Position numbers and translations under genes: made by a program
Shown: piece by piece, positions 1 to 7,765 of the stretch
How positions within the stretch are numbered: position 1 is the first letter of the stretch
Layout of the letters: every line of letters starts with the position of its first letter
NCBI GenBank assembly: GCA_900550785.1
Contig: URTL01000039.1
Span: 1 to 14,154, forward strand
Reading direction: 5' to 3'
Source: an uncultured Collinsella sp.
Lineage (GTDB): Bacteria > Actinomycetota > Coriobacteriia > Coriobacteriales > Coriobacteriaceae
DNA length: 14,154 nt
The notes under the pieces: model-generated
What the model was told of the DNA's origin: nothing
Database searches by the model: none
The model's input: the letters and a program-made list of their open reading frames with translations, nothing else

Positions 1-178
1 TCGCCGTCGTCGCGGGGGCCGGCGTCGCGCCGTCTGCGATGTCGAATCCGTCGTCGGACCGGCCGCCGTTCGCTCCGGTGAGCGCGGGAGCGCGGCGCTT
101 GTTGCGCACAATCAGCGCGGCGCCCAGCGTGCCGATGACGGCGAGCGCGATGACCACGCCGGCGACGATGCGCAGGTC
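1..178 (-). CDS. Possible partial membrane-anchored protein, cut at both ends
   Basis: Read on the minus strand from 178 to 2, one frame is open for 59 codons. It gives a hydrophobic stretch (LRIVAGVVIALAVIG and onward to ALIV) followed at once by RNKRR and then a polar tail rich in Gly, Asp, Ala and Pro. This is the pattern of a single transmembrane helix whose basic side faces the cytoplasm, so the missing upstream part would be extracellular. There is no start codon: the upstream part is replaced at about 175-180 by plus-strand ispH sequence, and the tail leaves the window at base 1. G+C is about 74% here by count. I do not recognise the family. A sortase-type anchor was considered, but no LPXTG is visible and the tail is too long for one. 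It may be a chance reading, so confidence is low. Confidence 0.35.
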
Positions 179-601
179 GTGAGCTGTGCCGCCGACGCCG
201 ATGCCCTGTCGCTCAAGGGCAAGGTGGGTCTGGTCGTGCAGACTACCCAGACCGCGCAGAACCTCGCCGAGGTCGTGGCCGCTATCACCCCGCGCGTGCA
301 GGAGCTGCGTGTGATCAACACCATCTGCGCCGCCACGAGTGAGCGTCAACAGGCAGCAGCCACACTTGCCAACCGCTGCGACTGCATGGTCGTCGTGGGT
401 GGCAAGAACTCGGGCAACACCCGCCGCCTGGCTCAGATTTGCGCAGACGCCTGCGAGCACACGCATCACATCGAGGAAGCTTCCGAGCTCCAGGCCGCGT
501 GGTTTACCGACGCTCACTACATCGGCATCACCGCCGGAGCCTCCACCCCGCAAGAACACATCGAGCGCGCCGTCGAGCGCATCAAGGAGCTTTGCCGCTA
601 A
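179..601 (+). CDS. ispH: IspH (HMBPP reductase), C-terminal half only
   Basis: IspH is the 4Fe-4S enzyme that makes IPP and DMAPP in the last step of the MEP isoprenoid pathway. The 140 codons from GTG 179 match only the C-terminal half. The third cluster cysteine is Cys50 in NTIC, the substrate-binding Ser78 and Asn80 are in KNSGN, and Ser122 is in TAGAS. Their spacing equals that of E. coli C197, S225, N227 and S269. Everything equivalent to about residues 1-147 of E. coli IspH is missing, including the first two cluster cysteines, the substrate histidines and the catalytic Glu126. The frame stays open upstream to base 2, but those residues are Arg/Ala-rich and unlike IspH. GTG 179 is therefore probably an internal codon, not a true start. 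Such a fragment could not be active. The gene ends 2 bp before the next ATG, as expected for the first gene of the operon. Family confidence is high; whether the truncation is biological is uncertain. Confidence 0.85.
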   Translation: MSCAADADALSLKGKVGLVVQTTQTAQNLAEVVAAITPRVQELRVINTICAATSERQQAAATLANRCDCMVVVGGKNSGNTRRLAQICADACEHTHHIEEASELQAAWFTDAHYIGITAGASTPQEHIERAVERIKELCR

Positions 602-603
602 CC

Positions 604-2046
604 ATGGACCAGACCGTACCCGCATACGCCGCCGAGGTGGCCGATTACGGGCGCAGCCGCGACCCCGAGCCGGGTGAAGGCGCGCTCGTTAAGAACGTGC
701 GTCCCGAGTCGCCCGCATGGGATGTGGGTATCGAGCCGGGCATGCGCGTGCTCACGGTCAACGGCGAGCAACTCACCGACATGATCGTATGGCTTTGGGA
801 AGCAGACGACGACACCGTTGATTTGGAGGTATTCGACCCGCTCGACGGCACCGTCACCTCCGTCGAGCTCGACCGCTTCCCGGGAGAGGACTGGGGCCTG
901 GAGTTCGACGGCCCCATCTTTGACGGCATGCGTACCTGTGTGAACGCCTGCGTGTTCTGCTTTATGACGATGCTCCCCAAAGGCGGCCGCTCCACGCTCT
1001 ACATCCGCGACGATGACTATCGCCTGAGCTTTTTGCAGGGCAACTTCGTCACGTTAACGAACCTTACCGACGTGGACGTGCAAAACGTCATCCAACGCAA
1101 CATGAGCCCCATGAACGTATCGGTCCATGCCGTGAGCCCCGACGTCCGCCGTCGTATGATGGGCCGCAACGCCCAGCGAGGCATGGACGTGCTCGAGGCC
1201 ATCATGGCCGCCGGCATCGAGATTCACGCGCAGATCGTGTTGTGCCCCGGCATGAACGACGGCGAGGAGCTGGAAAAGACCCTGCGCTTTTGCGAGGAGC
1301 ACGAGCAAATCACAAGCCTGGGCATTGTGCCGCTCGGTTTTACCAAGCATCAAAACCGTTTTAGCTGGTCCTACAGCGACAAGCCCGAGCTAGCGCGCGA
1401 GACCATCGCCATGATCAGGCCCTTCCAGGACCGCGCCTATGAGCGCTTTGGCCGCCACACCTTCCAGATGAGCGACGAGTTCTATCTGGACGCCGGCATC
1501 GATCCTCCCGAGGCAGACTTTTACGACGGTTACCCGCAGTACTACGACGGCATCGGCATGATCCGCTCGTATCTGGACGAGACCGACGACGTGCTCGCTG
1601 CCGATGCCGAGCGACTGGCCCGCGTCCGCGAGGCCATCGCCGCCCGCAGCCAACACCTGCTGTGCCTCTCGGGCGCCAGCGCACGCGACACGGTGGCCCG
1701 CTTTGTGGAATCGCCCAAGGGACTCGCCGGCACTGTCACGGCCATCAAGAACCGCTACTTTGGCGGCAACGTGGACGTGACCGGCCTTATCGTCGCGTGT
1801 GACATTCTGGAGCAGCTGCCGCAGGACCTCTCGGGGGTTATGCTCTTTGTGCCTAAGCTCATGTTCAACGCTGACGGCATGACGCTTGACGAGTATCATC
1901 GTGACGATTTACTCGCAAGCCTTACCAGTCGCGGCGCCGAGGTTCATGTGGTGTCGACCATGCCGCATGAGCTGCTCGATACCCTGGAGCACATCCTTGG
2001 CATTGTGCCCGCGGACTCTAACATTTCCACTGACCCTACCCATTAA
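604..2046 (+). CDS. DUF512 family PDZ/radical SAM protein
   Basis: This 480-residue protein has three parts. A PDZ-like segment at about residues 25-90 includes GIEPGMRVLTVNG. A radical SAM core carries the cluster motif CxxxCxxC at Cys112, Cys116 and Cys119, followed by the family signature YIRDDDYRLSFLQGNFVTLTN. The C-terminal DUF512 region begins at about 290. The family is a radical SAM or Fe-S oxidoreductase of unknown substrate that in many Firmicutes and Actinobacteria sits beside der, as it does here. The start at ATG 604, two bases after the ispH stop, is chosen over an upstream in-frame ATG at 439. The 439 start would add about 55 Arg/His-rich residues that only shadow ispH. All catalytic cysteines are present, so it should be active. 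The substrate cannot be inferred from sequence; the neighbourhood hints at ribosome or membrane maintenance. Confidence 0.9.
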   Translation: MDQTVPAYAAEVADYGRSRDPEPGEGALVKNVRPESPAWDVGIEPGMRVLTVNGEQLTDMIVWLWEADDDTVDLEVFDPLDGTVTSVELDRFPGEDWGLEFDGPIFDGMRTCVNACVFCFMTMLPKGGRSTLYIRDDDYRLSFLQGNFVTLTNLTDVDVQNVIQRNMSPMNVSVHAVSPDVRRRMMGRNAQRGMDVLEAIMAAGIEIHAQIVLCPGMNDGEELEKTLRFCEEHEQITSLGIVPLGFTKHQNRFSWSYSDKPELARETIAMIRPFQDRAYERFGRHTFQMSDEFYLDAGIDPPEADFYDGYPQYYDGIGMIRSYLDETDDVLAADAERLARVREAIAARSQHLLCLSGASARDTVARFVESPKGLAGTVTAIKNRYFGGNVDVTGLIVACDILEQLPQDLSGVMLFVPKLMFNADGMTLDEYHRDDLLASLTSRGAEVHVVSTMPHELLDTLEHILGIVPADSNISTDPTH

Positions 2047-2056
2047 AGGAGTGCAG

Positions 2057-3391
2057 ATGAAACCTATCGTCGCCGTCGTCGGACGCCCCAACGTGGGCAA
2101 GTCCACGCTCGTTAACCGCCTGGCCCAGACCTCGGACGCCATCGTCCACGAGTCCCGCGGCGTCACGCGCGACCGCAGCTACCATGTCGCCGACTGGAAC
2201 GGCCGCGAGTTCATGCTCGTGGATACGGGCGGTATCGAACCCATGAAGAGTGACGATGTCTTTGCCACGTCCATCCGCGACCAGGCGCTCGCCGCCGCCG
2301 AGGAAGCCGCCGTCATCCTGTTTGTGGTCGATGGCCGCACCGGCGTCACCGAGGAGGACGAGTCGGTCGCCCGCATGCTCAAGCGCTGCGACAAGCCGGT
2401 CTTTCTGCTGGTGAACAAGCTCGACAACCCCGATCGCGAGAACGACAGCATCTGGGAGTTCTATTCGCTCGGAATCGGCGAGCCCACGCCGCTCTCGGCC
2501 CTGCACGGCCACGGCACGGGCGACCTGCTCGACGACATCGTGGCCCTGCTTCCCGAGGAAGAGGACGAGGTCGCCGATGAGTTCCCCGACGCGCTGAACG
2601 TCGCCATCATCGGCCGCCCCAACGCCGGTAAGTCTTCGCTGTTCAACCGCATCCTGGGCGCCGACCGCTCCATCGTGTCCAACATTGCCGGCACCACGCG
2701 CGACGCCATCGACACGGTCGTCGAGCGCAACGGCAAGCACTACCGCATGGTCGACACCGCGGGCATTCGCAAGAAGAGCACCGTGTACGAGAACATCGAG
2801 TACTACTCCATGGTCCGCGGCCTGCGCGCCATCGACCGCGCCGACGTGGCGCTGCTCGTCGTCGACGCCTCCGTGGGCGTCACCGAGCAGGACCAGAAGG
2901 TCATGGGTCTTGCCATCGAGCGCGGCTGCGCCATCGTGGTGCTGCTCAACAAGTGGGATCTGCTCGACGACGACCGTAAGCGCGAGGCCTGCATGGAGAC
3001 CGTCGACCGCCGTCTGGGCGTCATGGCTCCCTGGGCCCAGTACCTGCGCATCTCTGCCCTGACCGGCCGCAGCGTCGAGAAGATCTGGGCGATGGTCGAC
3101 GCCGCCGAGAAGACGCGCTCGCAAAAGATCAGCACCTCGCGCCTCAACACGTTCCTCACCGACCTGCGCGAGTTCGGTCATACCGTGGTGGACGGCAAGC
3201 GCCGCCTGCGCATGCACTACGTGACCCAGACGGGCGTCAACCCGCCGACGTTCACGTTCTTCGTCAACCACAGCGATCTGGTCAACGACACCTATCAGCG
3301 CTACGTCGAGAACCGCATGCGCTCGACCTTCGACTTTGCCGGCACACCCATTCGACTCTTCTTTAGGAAGAAGGAGCAAAAGGATGCATAA
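2057..3391 (+). CDS. der: Ribosome assembly GTPase Der (EngA)
   Basis: Der is an essential cytoplasmic GTPase with two G domains that acts in maturation of the 50S ribosomal subunit. The 444-residue product has the full family layout. G domain 1 has GRPNVGKST at residues 9-17, then DTGGI and NKLD. An acidic linker (EEEDEVADE) follows. G domain 2 has GRPNAGKSS at 186-194, then DTAGIRKKS and NKWD. A KH-like C-terminal domain ends in PIRLFFRKKE. ATG 2057 is chosen because AAAGGAG at 2045-2051 overlaps the stop of the preceding gene and lies five bases upstream. A longer frame from 1886 overlaps the DUF512 gene and has no homology. The last 8 bases overlap plsY, which suggests coupled translation. 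Confidence 0.97.
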   Translation: MKPIVAVVGRPNVGKSTLVNRLAQTSDAIVHESRGVTRDRSYHVADWNGREFMLVDTGGIEPMKSDDVFATSIRDQALAAAEEAAVILFVVDGRTGVTEEDESVARMLKRCDKPVFLLVNKLDNPDRENDSIWEFYSLGIGEPTPLSALHGHGTGDLLDDIVALLPEEEDEVADEFPDALNVAIIGRPNAGKSSLFNRILGADRSIVSNIAGTTRDAIDTVVERNGKHYRMVDTAGIRKKSTVYENIEYYSMVRGLRAIDRADVALLVVDASVGVTEQDQKVMGLAIERGCAIVVLLNKWDLLDDDRKREACMETVDRRLGVMAPWAQYLRISALTGRSVEKIWAMVDAAEKTRSQKISTSRLNTFLTDLREFGHTVVDGKRRLRMHYVTQTGVNPPTFTFFVNHSDLVNDTYQRYVENRMRSTFDFAGTPIRLFFRKKEQKDA

Positions 3392-4067
3392 TCCGATTCT
3401 GCTGACCGCCATCTGCGCCGTGGTCTCGTTCTTTATCGGGGCGATTCCGTTTGGCCTGATCCTGGGCCGCGTGTTCAACCACACGGACATTCGTAAGGCG
3501 GGCTCCGGCAACATCGGCACCACCAACGCCCTGCGTGTGGCCGGCCCCAAGGTGGCCGCGCTCACGCTGCTGCTCGACTGCCTTAAGGGCGCCATCTGCG
3601 TTCTTATCGCCCGTCCACTCATTGCCGACTTGGGCTATGGTTTTCCGCCGAGCATTATGGCCCCCGGCGCCGCTGGCGACTGGATGCTCGGCGTCATCTG
3701 CCTGGCAGCGGTGTGGGGCCACATCTTCTCGCCGTACCTCAACTTCCACGGCGGCAAGGGTATTGCGGTCGGTCTGGGCGTCATCCTCGCCTGGTATTGG
3801 CCAATTGGCCTGTCGCTGCTGGGCATGTTTATCGTGGCCGTCGCCATCACCAAGTTTGTGTCGGTGGGCTCGCTTGCCGCGGCCATCGGTCTTCCCATCG
3901 CTGCTTGCGCGGTCTTTCCGTACAGCAGCCTGGGCCTCAAGTTCTGCATGGCGATAATCGGCATCACCGTGGTGTGGGCCCATCGCGCGAACATCAAAAA
4001 GCTCATGACCGGTAAGGAGTCCAAGCTCTCGTTTACCAAGCGCGTCACCGAGCCCGACGATAAGTAG
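3384..4067 (+). CDS. plsY: Acyl phosphate:glycerol-3-phosphate acyltransferase PlsY
   Basis: PlsY is an integral membrane enzyme that moves the acyl group from acyl phosphate to sn-1 of glycerol-3-phosphate, the first committed step of phospholipid synthesis in most bacteria. The 227 residues contain several hydrophobic helices and the three family motifs: GSGNIGTTNALR near 37-48, LDCLKG near 68-73, and GHIFSPYLNFHGGKG near 113-127. ATG 3384 lies inside the end of der (8-bp overlap) and is preceded by AAGGAG at 3371-3376. A longer frame from 3336 would run 56 bases into der and lacks family support. The next gene, gpsA, makes this enzyme's substrate, so the pair works in sequence. PlsX is not in the window. 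Confidence 0.96.
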   Translation: MHNPILLTAICAVVSFFIGAIPFGLILGRVFNHTDIRKAGSGNIGTTNALRVAGPKVAALTLLLDCLKGAICVLIARPLIADLGYGFPPSIMAPGAAGDWMLGVICLAAVWGHIFSPYLNFHGGKGIAVGLGVILAWYWPIGLSLLGMFIVAVAITKFVSVGSLAAAIGLPIAACAVFPYSSLGLKFCMAIIGITVVWAHRANIKKLMTGKESKLSFTKRVTEPDDK

Positions 4068-4076
4068 GAGAGAGTC

Positions 4077-5084
4077 ATGAATGTTGCGCTGATTGGCTCT
4101 GGCTCGTGGGGAACCGCCGTCGCCGGCCTTGCCGCCGCGCGAGCCGTGCGCGTAACCATGTGGGCCCATAGCGAGCAGACGGCCGCCGGCATTAACGGTG
4201 AGCACCGCAACCCCCGCTACCTTGTGGGCTACGAGCTGCCGGACAACGTGGTAGCAACGACCGAGCTCGCCCAGGCGCTCGACGGTGCCGATGCGATCAT
4301 CTTTGCCGTGCCCTCCACGCACTTGCGCGACGTGTGCCATCGGGCAGCGCCCTTTATCGCCGCCGATACCCCGGTGCTCTGCCTCACCAAGGGTATTGAG
4401 CCCGAGTCTGGCCTGCTCATGAGCGAGGTCATCGCCAGTGAGATCGGCAACGAGGCACGTGTCGCGGCGCTTTCGGGTCCCAACCATGCCGAGGAGATCT
4501 GCCGCGGCGGACTTTCTGCCGCCGTCATCGCCAGCAAAGACGCGCAGGTAGGGGAGACCTTTAAGAACCTGCTCCTATCCACGGCCTTCCGCATCTACCT
4601 GTCGCAGGACATGACCGGCGTCGAGGTTTGCGGCGCCATGAAAAACGTCATCGCCATCGTGTGCGGCATTTCCGCCGGCTCCGGCGCAGGCGACAACACG
4701 CTCGCCCTCATCATGACGCGCGGCCTGGCCGAGATCAGCCGTCTGGTGCACGCCCGCGGCGGACAAGCCATGACCTGCATGGGACTCGCCGGCATGGGCG
4801 ACCTCATTGCCACCTGCACCTCAGAGCATTCGCGCAACCGCACCTTTGGCTACGAGTTTGCCCACGGCGTGTCGCTCGACGAGTACCAGACGCGCACGCA
4901 TATGGTGGTGGAGGGCGCCGTCGCCGCCCGCAGCGTCAGCGAGCTTGCCCGTTCACTGGGCGTAGACATTCCGCTCACCTTTGCCGTCGAGCAAACGCTC
5001 TACAACGGTGTTACTTTGGATAGGGCGCTCGAGATTCTCACCGACCGCGTCCCTTCTCAAGAGTTCTACGGACTCACCGACTAG
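4077..5084 (+). CDS. gpsA: NAD(P)-dependent glycerol-3-phosphate dehydrogenase
   Basis: GpsA reduces dihydroxyacetone phosphate to sn-glycerol-3-phosphate, the backbone consumed by PlsY encoded just upstream. The 335-residue protein starts with the Rossmann dinucleotide motif GSGSWG (residues 7-12). It also has LTKGIE with Lys106, GPNHAEE near 134-140 (often GPSHAEE in other bacteria), the catalytic Lys189 in GAMKN, and the GMGDLIATC and SRNRTFG motifs of the C-terminal helical domain. Length is typical of the family. ATG 4077 follows the plsY stop by nine bases, with GGAGAG just upstream. All key residues are present and nothing looks broken. Confidence 0.97.
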   Translation: MNVALIGSGSWGTAVAGLAAARAVRVTMWAHSEQTAAGINGEHRNPRYLVGYELPDNVVATTELAQALDGADAIIFAVPSTHLRDVCHRAAPFIAADTPVLCLTKGIEPESGLLMSEVIASEIGNEARVAALSGPNHAEEICRGGLSAAVIASKDAQVGETFKNLLLSTAFRIYLSQDMTGVEVCGAMKNVIAIVCGISAGSGAGDNTLALIMTRGLAEISRLVHARGGQAMTCMGLAGMGDLIATCTSEHSRNRTFGYEFAHGVSLDEYQTRTHMVVEGAVAARSVSELARSLGVDIPLTFAVEQTLYNGVTLDRALEILTDRVPSQEFYGLTD

Positions 5085-5102
5085 CGCAGAAAGGCTACTA
5101 CC

Positions 5103-5774
5103 ATGGGTTCCATTAAAATCGCTCCGTCTGTCCTTTCGGCCGACATGGCCAACCTCAAGGGCGAACTCGACAAGATCGCCGGTGCCGACTACGTGCACTT
5201 CGACGTTATGGACGGCCACTTTACCGGCAACCTGACCTTTGGCGTTGACATCCTTAAGGCCGTCAAGCGCTCCACCGCTGTACCGGTCGACGCGCACCTG
5301 ATGGTGTCGAACCCCGATGAGACGGTCGATTGGTATGCCGACGCCGGTGCCGACATGATTACCGTGCACTACGAGGCTTCCACGCACCTGCACCGCACGC
5401 TCACGCATCTGCAGCAGCGCGGCGTCAAGGCCGGTGTGGTGCTCAACCCCGCCACCCCCGTGTGCGTACTCGAGAGCATCATCGACGTTGTCGATATGGT
5501 GCTGCTGATGAGCGTGAACCCCGGCTTTGGCGGCCAGAGCTTTATCCCGGGCACTATCGCCAAACTGCACGAGCTCAAGGCCATGTGCGAGCGCCACGGC
5601 GTGTCGCCCATGATCGAGGTCGACGGCGGCATTTCTTCCAAGAACATTGCCGAGGTCGTCAAGGCTGGTGCCAACGTTCTCGTGGCCGGCTCCGCCGTAT
5701 TTAAGTCCGAAGATCCCGCCGCCGAGGTTGCGCTGCTGCAGAAGCTGGGCAATGAGACCGCACAGGAGGCATAA
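5103..5774 (+). CDS. rpe: Ribulose-phosphate 3-epimerase
   Basis: Rpe interconverts ribulose-5-phosphate and xylulose-5-phosphate in the non-oxidative pentose phosphate pathway, in the cytoplasm. The 223-residue TIM barrel shows IAPSVLSAD at the N-terminus, His32 and Asp34 in HFDVMDGHF, His65 in DAHLMV, NPGFGGQSF at 139-147, and Asp174 in EVDGGI. His32, Asp34, His65 and Asp174 correspond to the metal ligands and the two catalytic acids of the family. The segment after DVMDGHF reads TGNLTFG where VPNITFG is common, a mild variation. ATG 5103 has AGAAAGG at 5088-5094. The 18-bp gap after gpsA is the largest in the cluster but shows no terminator. Confidence 0.97.
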   Translation: MGSIKIAPSVLSADMANLKGELDKIAGADYVHFDVMDGHFTGNLTFGVDILKAVKRSTAVPVDAHLMVSNPDETVDWYADAGADMITVHYEASTHLHRTLTHLQQRGVKAGVVLNPATPVCVLESIIDVVDMVLLMSVNPGFGGQSFIPGTIAKLHELKAMCERHGVSPMIEVDGGISSKNIAEVVKAGANVLVAGSAVFKSEDPAAEVALLQKLGNETAQEA

Positions 5775-5780
5775 ACCCTT

Positions 5781-6959
5781 ATGACCGCAGGTCAAAACCG
5801 CATACCCGTGAATCTTGACTACGCCGCCTCGACGCCCATGCGCGCCGAGGCGCTCCTTGCGCAGCGCGAATATGACGACAGCGAGTTTGCCGGCGTCAAC
5901 CCCAACTCGCTGCACTCGCTCGGCCGCAAGGCCGCCGCGCGCCTGGAGGTTGCCCGTCGCGAGATCGCCCATAGCTTTGGCGCACGCGTCCGCCCGTCCG
6001 AGATTGTTCTGACCAACGGCGGCACCGAGGCCAACCAGCTGGCGCTGCTCGGTCTTGCAGAGGGCGCTCGTCAGCGCGATCGCAAGCGCGATCGTGTAAT
6101 CGTTTCGGCCATCGAGCACGATTCGATTCTGGACAACCTGCCGCTGCTGCGTGCCGCCGGTTTTACCGTCGACCTGGTGCAGCCCTGCCGCATGGGCTAC
6201 ATTGAGCCTGCCACGCTTGTCGAGCTGCTAGGCGACGACGTGGCGCTCGTGAGCATCATGGTTGCCAACAACGAGACCGGCGTGGTGCAGCCCATCCGCG
6301 AGCTTGCCGCGGCCGCGCATACCGTTGGCGCCCTGTTCCACACCGATGCCATCCAGGGCTATCTGCACATTCCGCTCGATGCCGCCGAGTTGGGCGTCGA
6401 TGCCATGTCCGTCGCCGCCCATAAGATTGGCGGTCCTGTGGCATCCGGCGCGCTCTACGTTAAGACCCGCACGCCGCTGCGTCCGCGCATCTTTGGCGGT
6501 GGACAGGAAGCCGGACGTCGTGCCGGCACGCAGGACCTGCGCACGCAGCTGGCCTTTGCCGCTGCCGCCTCCGCGCTGTTGCCGACCGTGGCCCAGGAGC
6601 GCACGACGCTGCAGGCCTTGTCCGACAAACTCTACGCCACGCTTACGGCTCATCCGCGCATTCACGCCACTATGGGCGACTATGCGCAGGCCGACCGTCT
6701 GCCCGGCATGGTATCGATCTACATTGACGGCATGGACTCCGAGGAGCTCATCATCAAGCTAGACGCCGCCGGCTTTGAGGTATCGGCCGGTTCTGCCTGC
6801 TCGAGCGGCAGCATGGACCCGAGCCATGTTCTCAGCGCCATGGGTATTGGCCGCGAGCAGGCCCTGGGTGCACTGCGCATCTCCTTCGATGACCGTGTGA
6901 ATCCGGGCGATCTGGACGAGTTTGCCCAGACGCTGCTCTCGATCGTGGGTGCCGCATGA
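5781..6959 (+). CDS. Cysteine desulfurase, NifS/IscS family
   Basis: This PLP enzyme of the class V aminotransferase fold takes sulfur from L-cysteine as an enzyme persulfide for Fe-S clusters, thiolated tRNA or cofactors. The 392 residues include LDYAASTP at the N-terminus, TNGGTEANQLA, His113, NNETG with Asn164, HTDAIQ with Asp189 and Gln192, the PLP lysine Lys215 in AHKIGGP, and the persulfide-forming Cys340 in SAGSACSSGS. The motif usually read as R.GT.N appears here as RRAGTQD. No IscU, SufU, ThiI or MnmA gene is adjacent, so the sulfur acceptor is unknown. AGGAGG at 5764-5769 inside the end of rpe is the ribosome site, 11 bases before ATG 5781. The stop overlaps the next start as ATGA. 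The IscS, NifS or dedicated subtype cannot be fixed, so no symbol is given. Confidence 0.93.
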   Translation: MTAGQNRIPVNLDYAASTPMRAEALLAQREYDDSEFAGVNPNSLHSLGRKAAARLEVARREIAHSFGARVRPSEIVLTNGGTEANQLALLGLAEGARQRDRKRDRVIVSAIEHDSILDNLPLLRAAGFTVDLVQPCRMGYIEPATLVELLGDDVALVSIMVANNETGVVQPIRELAAAAHTVGALFHTDAIQGYLHIPLDAAELGVDAMSVAAHKIGGPVASGALYVKTRTPLRPRIFGGGQEAGRRAGTQDLRTQLAFAAAASALLPTVAQERTTLQALSDKLYATLTAHPRIHATMGDYAQADRLPGMVSIYIDGMDSEELIIKLDAAGFEVSAGSACSSGSMDPSHVLSAMGIGREQALGALRISFDDRVNPGDLDEFAQTLLSIVGAA

Positions 6960-7765
6960 TCGTCGCCGAGCTTGAACGTGCGCTGCTGGCGCGCTACCCC
7001 AAGATGGACGCCGAGGGCTGGGATCATGTTGGGCTATCTGTGGGAGATCCCGCTGCTGAGATCACCGGTGTTGCCTGCGCGCTCGATGCGACCGAAGCTA
7101 ATGTTCTCCGCGCCCAAGAAGCCGGCGCCAACGTGCTGCTGACGCATCATCCCATCTATATCAAGGCGCCCGAGGCGTTTTGTCCGTCGGATTCCACACG
7201 CCCCCAATGCAGCGCGGCACTCTACGAGGCAGCGCGTTGCGGCGTGAGCATCATATCGCTCCACACCAATCTGGACCGCTCGCACGAAGCGCGCACCTGC
7301 CTGAGTGAGCTGCTGGGTGCCGCACCCGTGAGCTCACTGGAGCACGTGGACGACCCCGAGGCAACCGGCCTGGGCGCGCTTGCAACGCTCAACGACCCGT
7401 GCACGCTGCGCCATCTTGCCACCCGTGCTGCCACGGCCTTCGGCAGCGACCCGCGTGTGTGGGGCGAAGCCGATCGCCCGTGCCGCACCGTCGCCATTTT
7501 GGGCGGCTCCCTGGGCGACTTTGGAGAGCTCGCCATCGCCGCGGGCGCGGACGTTGTCGTGACGGGCGAGGCGGGATACCACGTGGCGCAAGACCTTGCC
7601 TTACGCGGGCTGCCGGTGATCTTGCTCGGCCACGACCGCTCTGAGGAGCCGTTCGTTGATATATTGATGAACTCTGCAGTTGACGCCGGGGTCGACCCCC
7701 GTCATGCGATTAAAATACTGAACCCTTGCCAATGGTGGACTGTGACAAAAGGAGAGAACTTATGA
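6956..7765 (+). CDS. Nif3-like dinuclear metal centre protein
   Basis: Nif3/YbgI/YqfO proteins form toroidal hexamers with a two-metal site. They are often annotated as GTP cyclohydrolase 1 type 2 homologues, but their physiological role is not settled. The 269 residues contain GLSVGD, the metal ligands His64 and His65 in THHPIY, Asp107 in HTNLD, and a C-terminal GHDRSE with His226 and Glu230. This is the compact form, without the extra middle domain found in some homologues. ATG 6956 overlaps the stop of the desulfurase gene by four bases, and its own TGA overlaps the next ATG by four. Coupling with the downstream zinc-ribbon gene matches the actinobacterial pairing seen in Rv2230c-Rv2229c. 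Confidence 0.93.
   Translation: MIVAELERALLARYPKMDAEGWDHVGLSVGDPAAEITGVACALDATEANVLRAQEAGANVLLTHHPIYIKAPEAFCPSDSTRPQCSAALYEAARCGVSIISLHTNLDRSHEARTCLSELLGAAPVSSLEHVDDPEATGLGALATLNDPCTLRHLATRAATAFGSDPRVWGEADRPCRTVAILGGSLGDFGELAIAAGADVVVTGEAGYHVAQDLALRGLPVILLGHDRSEEPFVDILMNSAVDAGVDPRHAIKILNPCQWWTVTKGENL

Noticed and set aside
439..603. N-terminal extension of the DUF512 protein from ATG 439
   Set aside because: The extra residues are Arg/His-rich, overlap ispH in another frame and lack family similarity; ATG 604 fits the homologous start.
1886..2056. N-terminal extension of Der
   Set aside because: It overlaps the DUF512 gene. The Shine-Dalgarno sequence at 2045-2051 and the MKPIVAVVGRPN start place the real start at 2057.
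2036..3622. Very long minus-strand open frame (528 codons) opposite der and plsY
   Set aside because: It is the antisense shadow of G+C-rich plus-strand codons. It is low-complexity in Val, Asp, Gly and His, shows no domain, and covers the whole of an unmistakable Der.
3363..4487. Minus-strand open frame of 374 codons opposite plsY and gpsA
   Set aside because: Composition is that of an antisense reading, with no ribosome site or motif, and both plus-strand genes are certain.
4953..6119. Minus-strand open frame of 388 codons opposite gpsA, rpe and the desulfurase
   Set aside because: Same antisense bias; it crosses three confirmed genes on the other strand.
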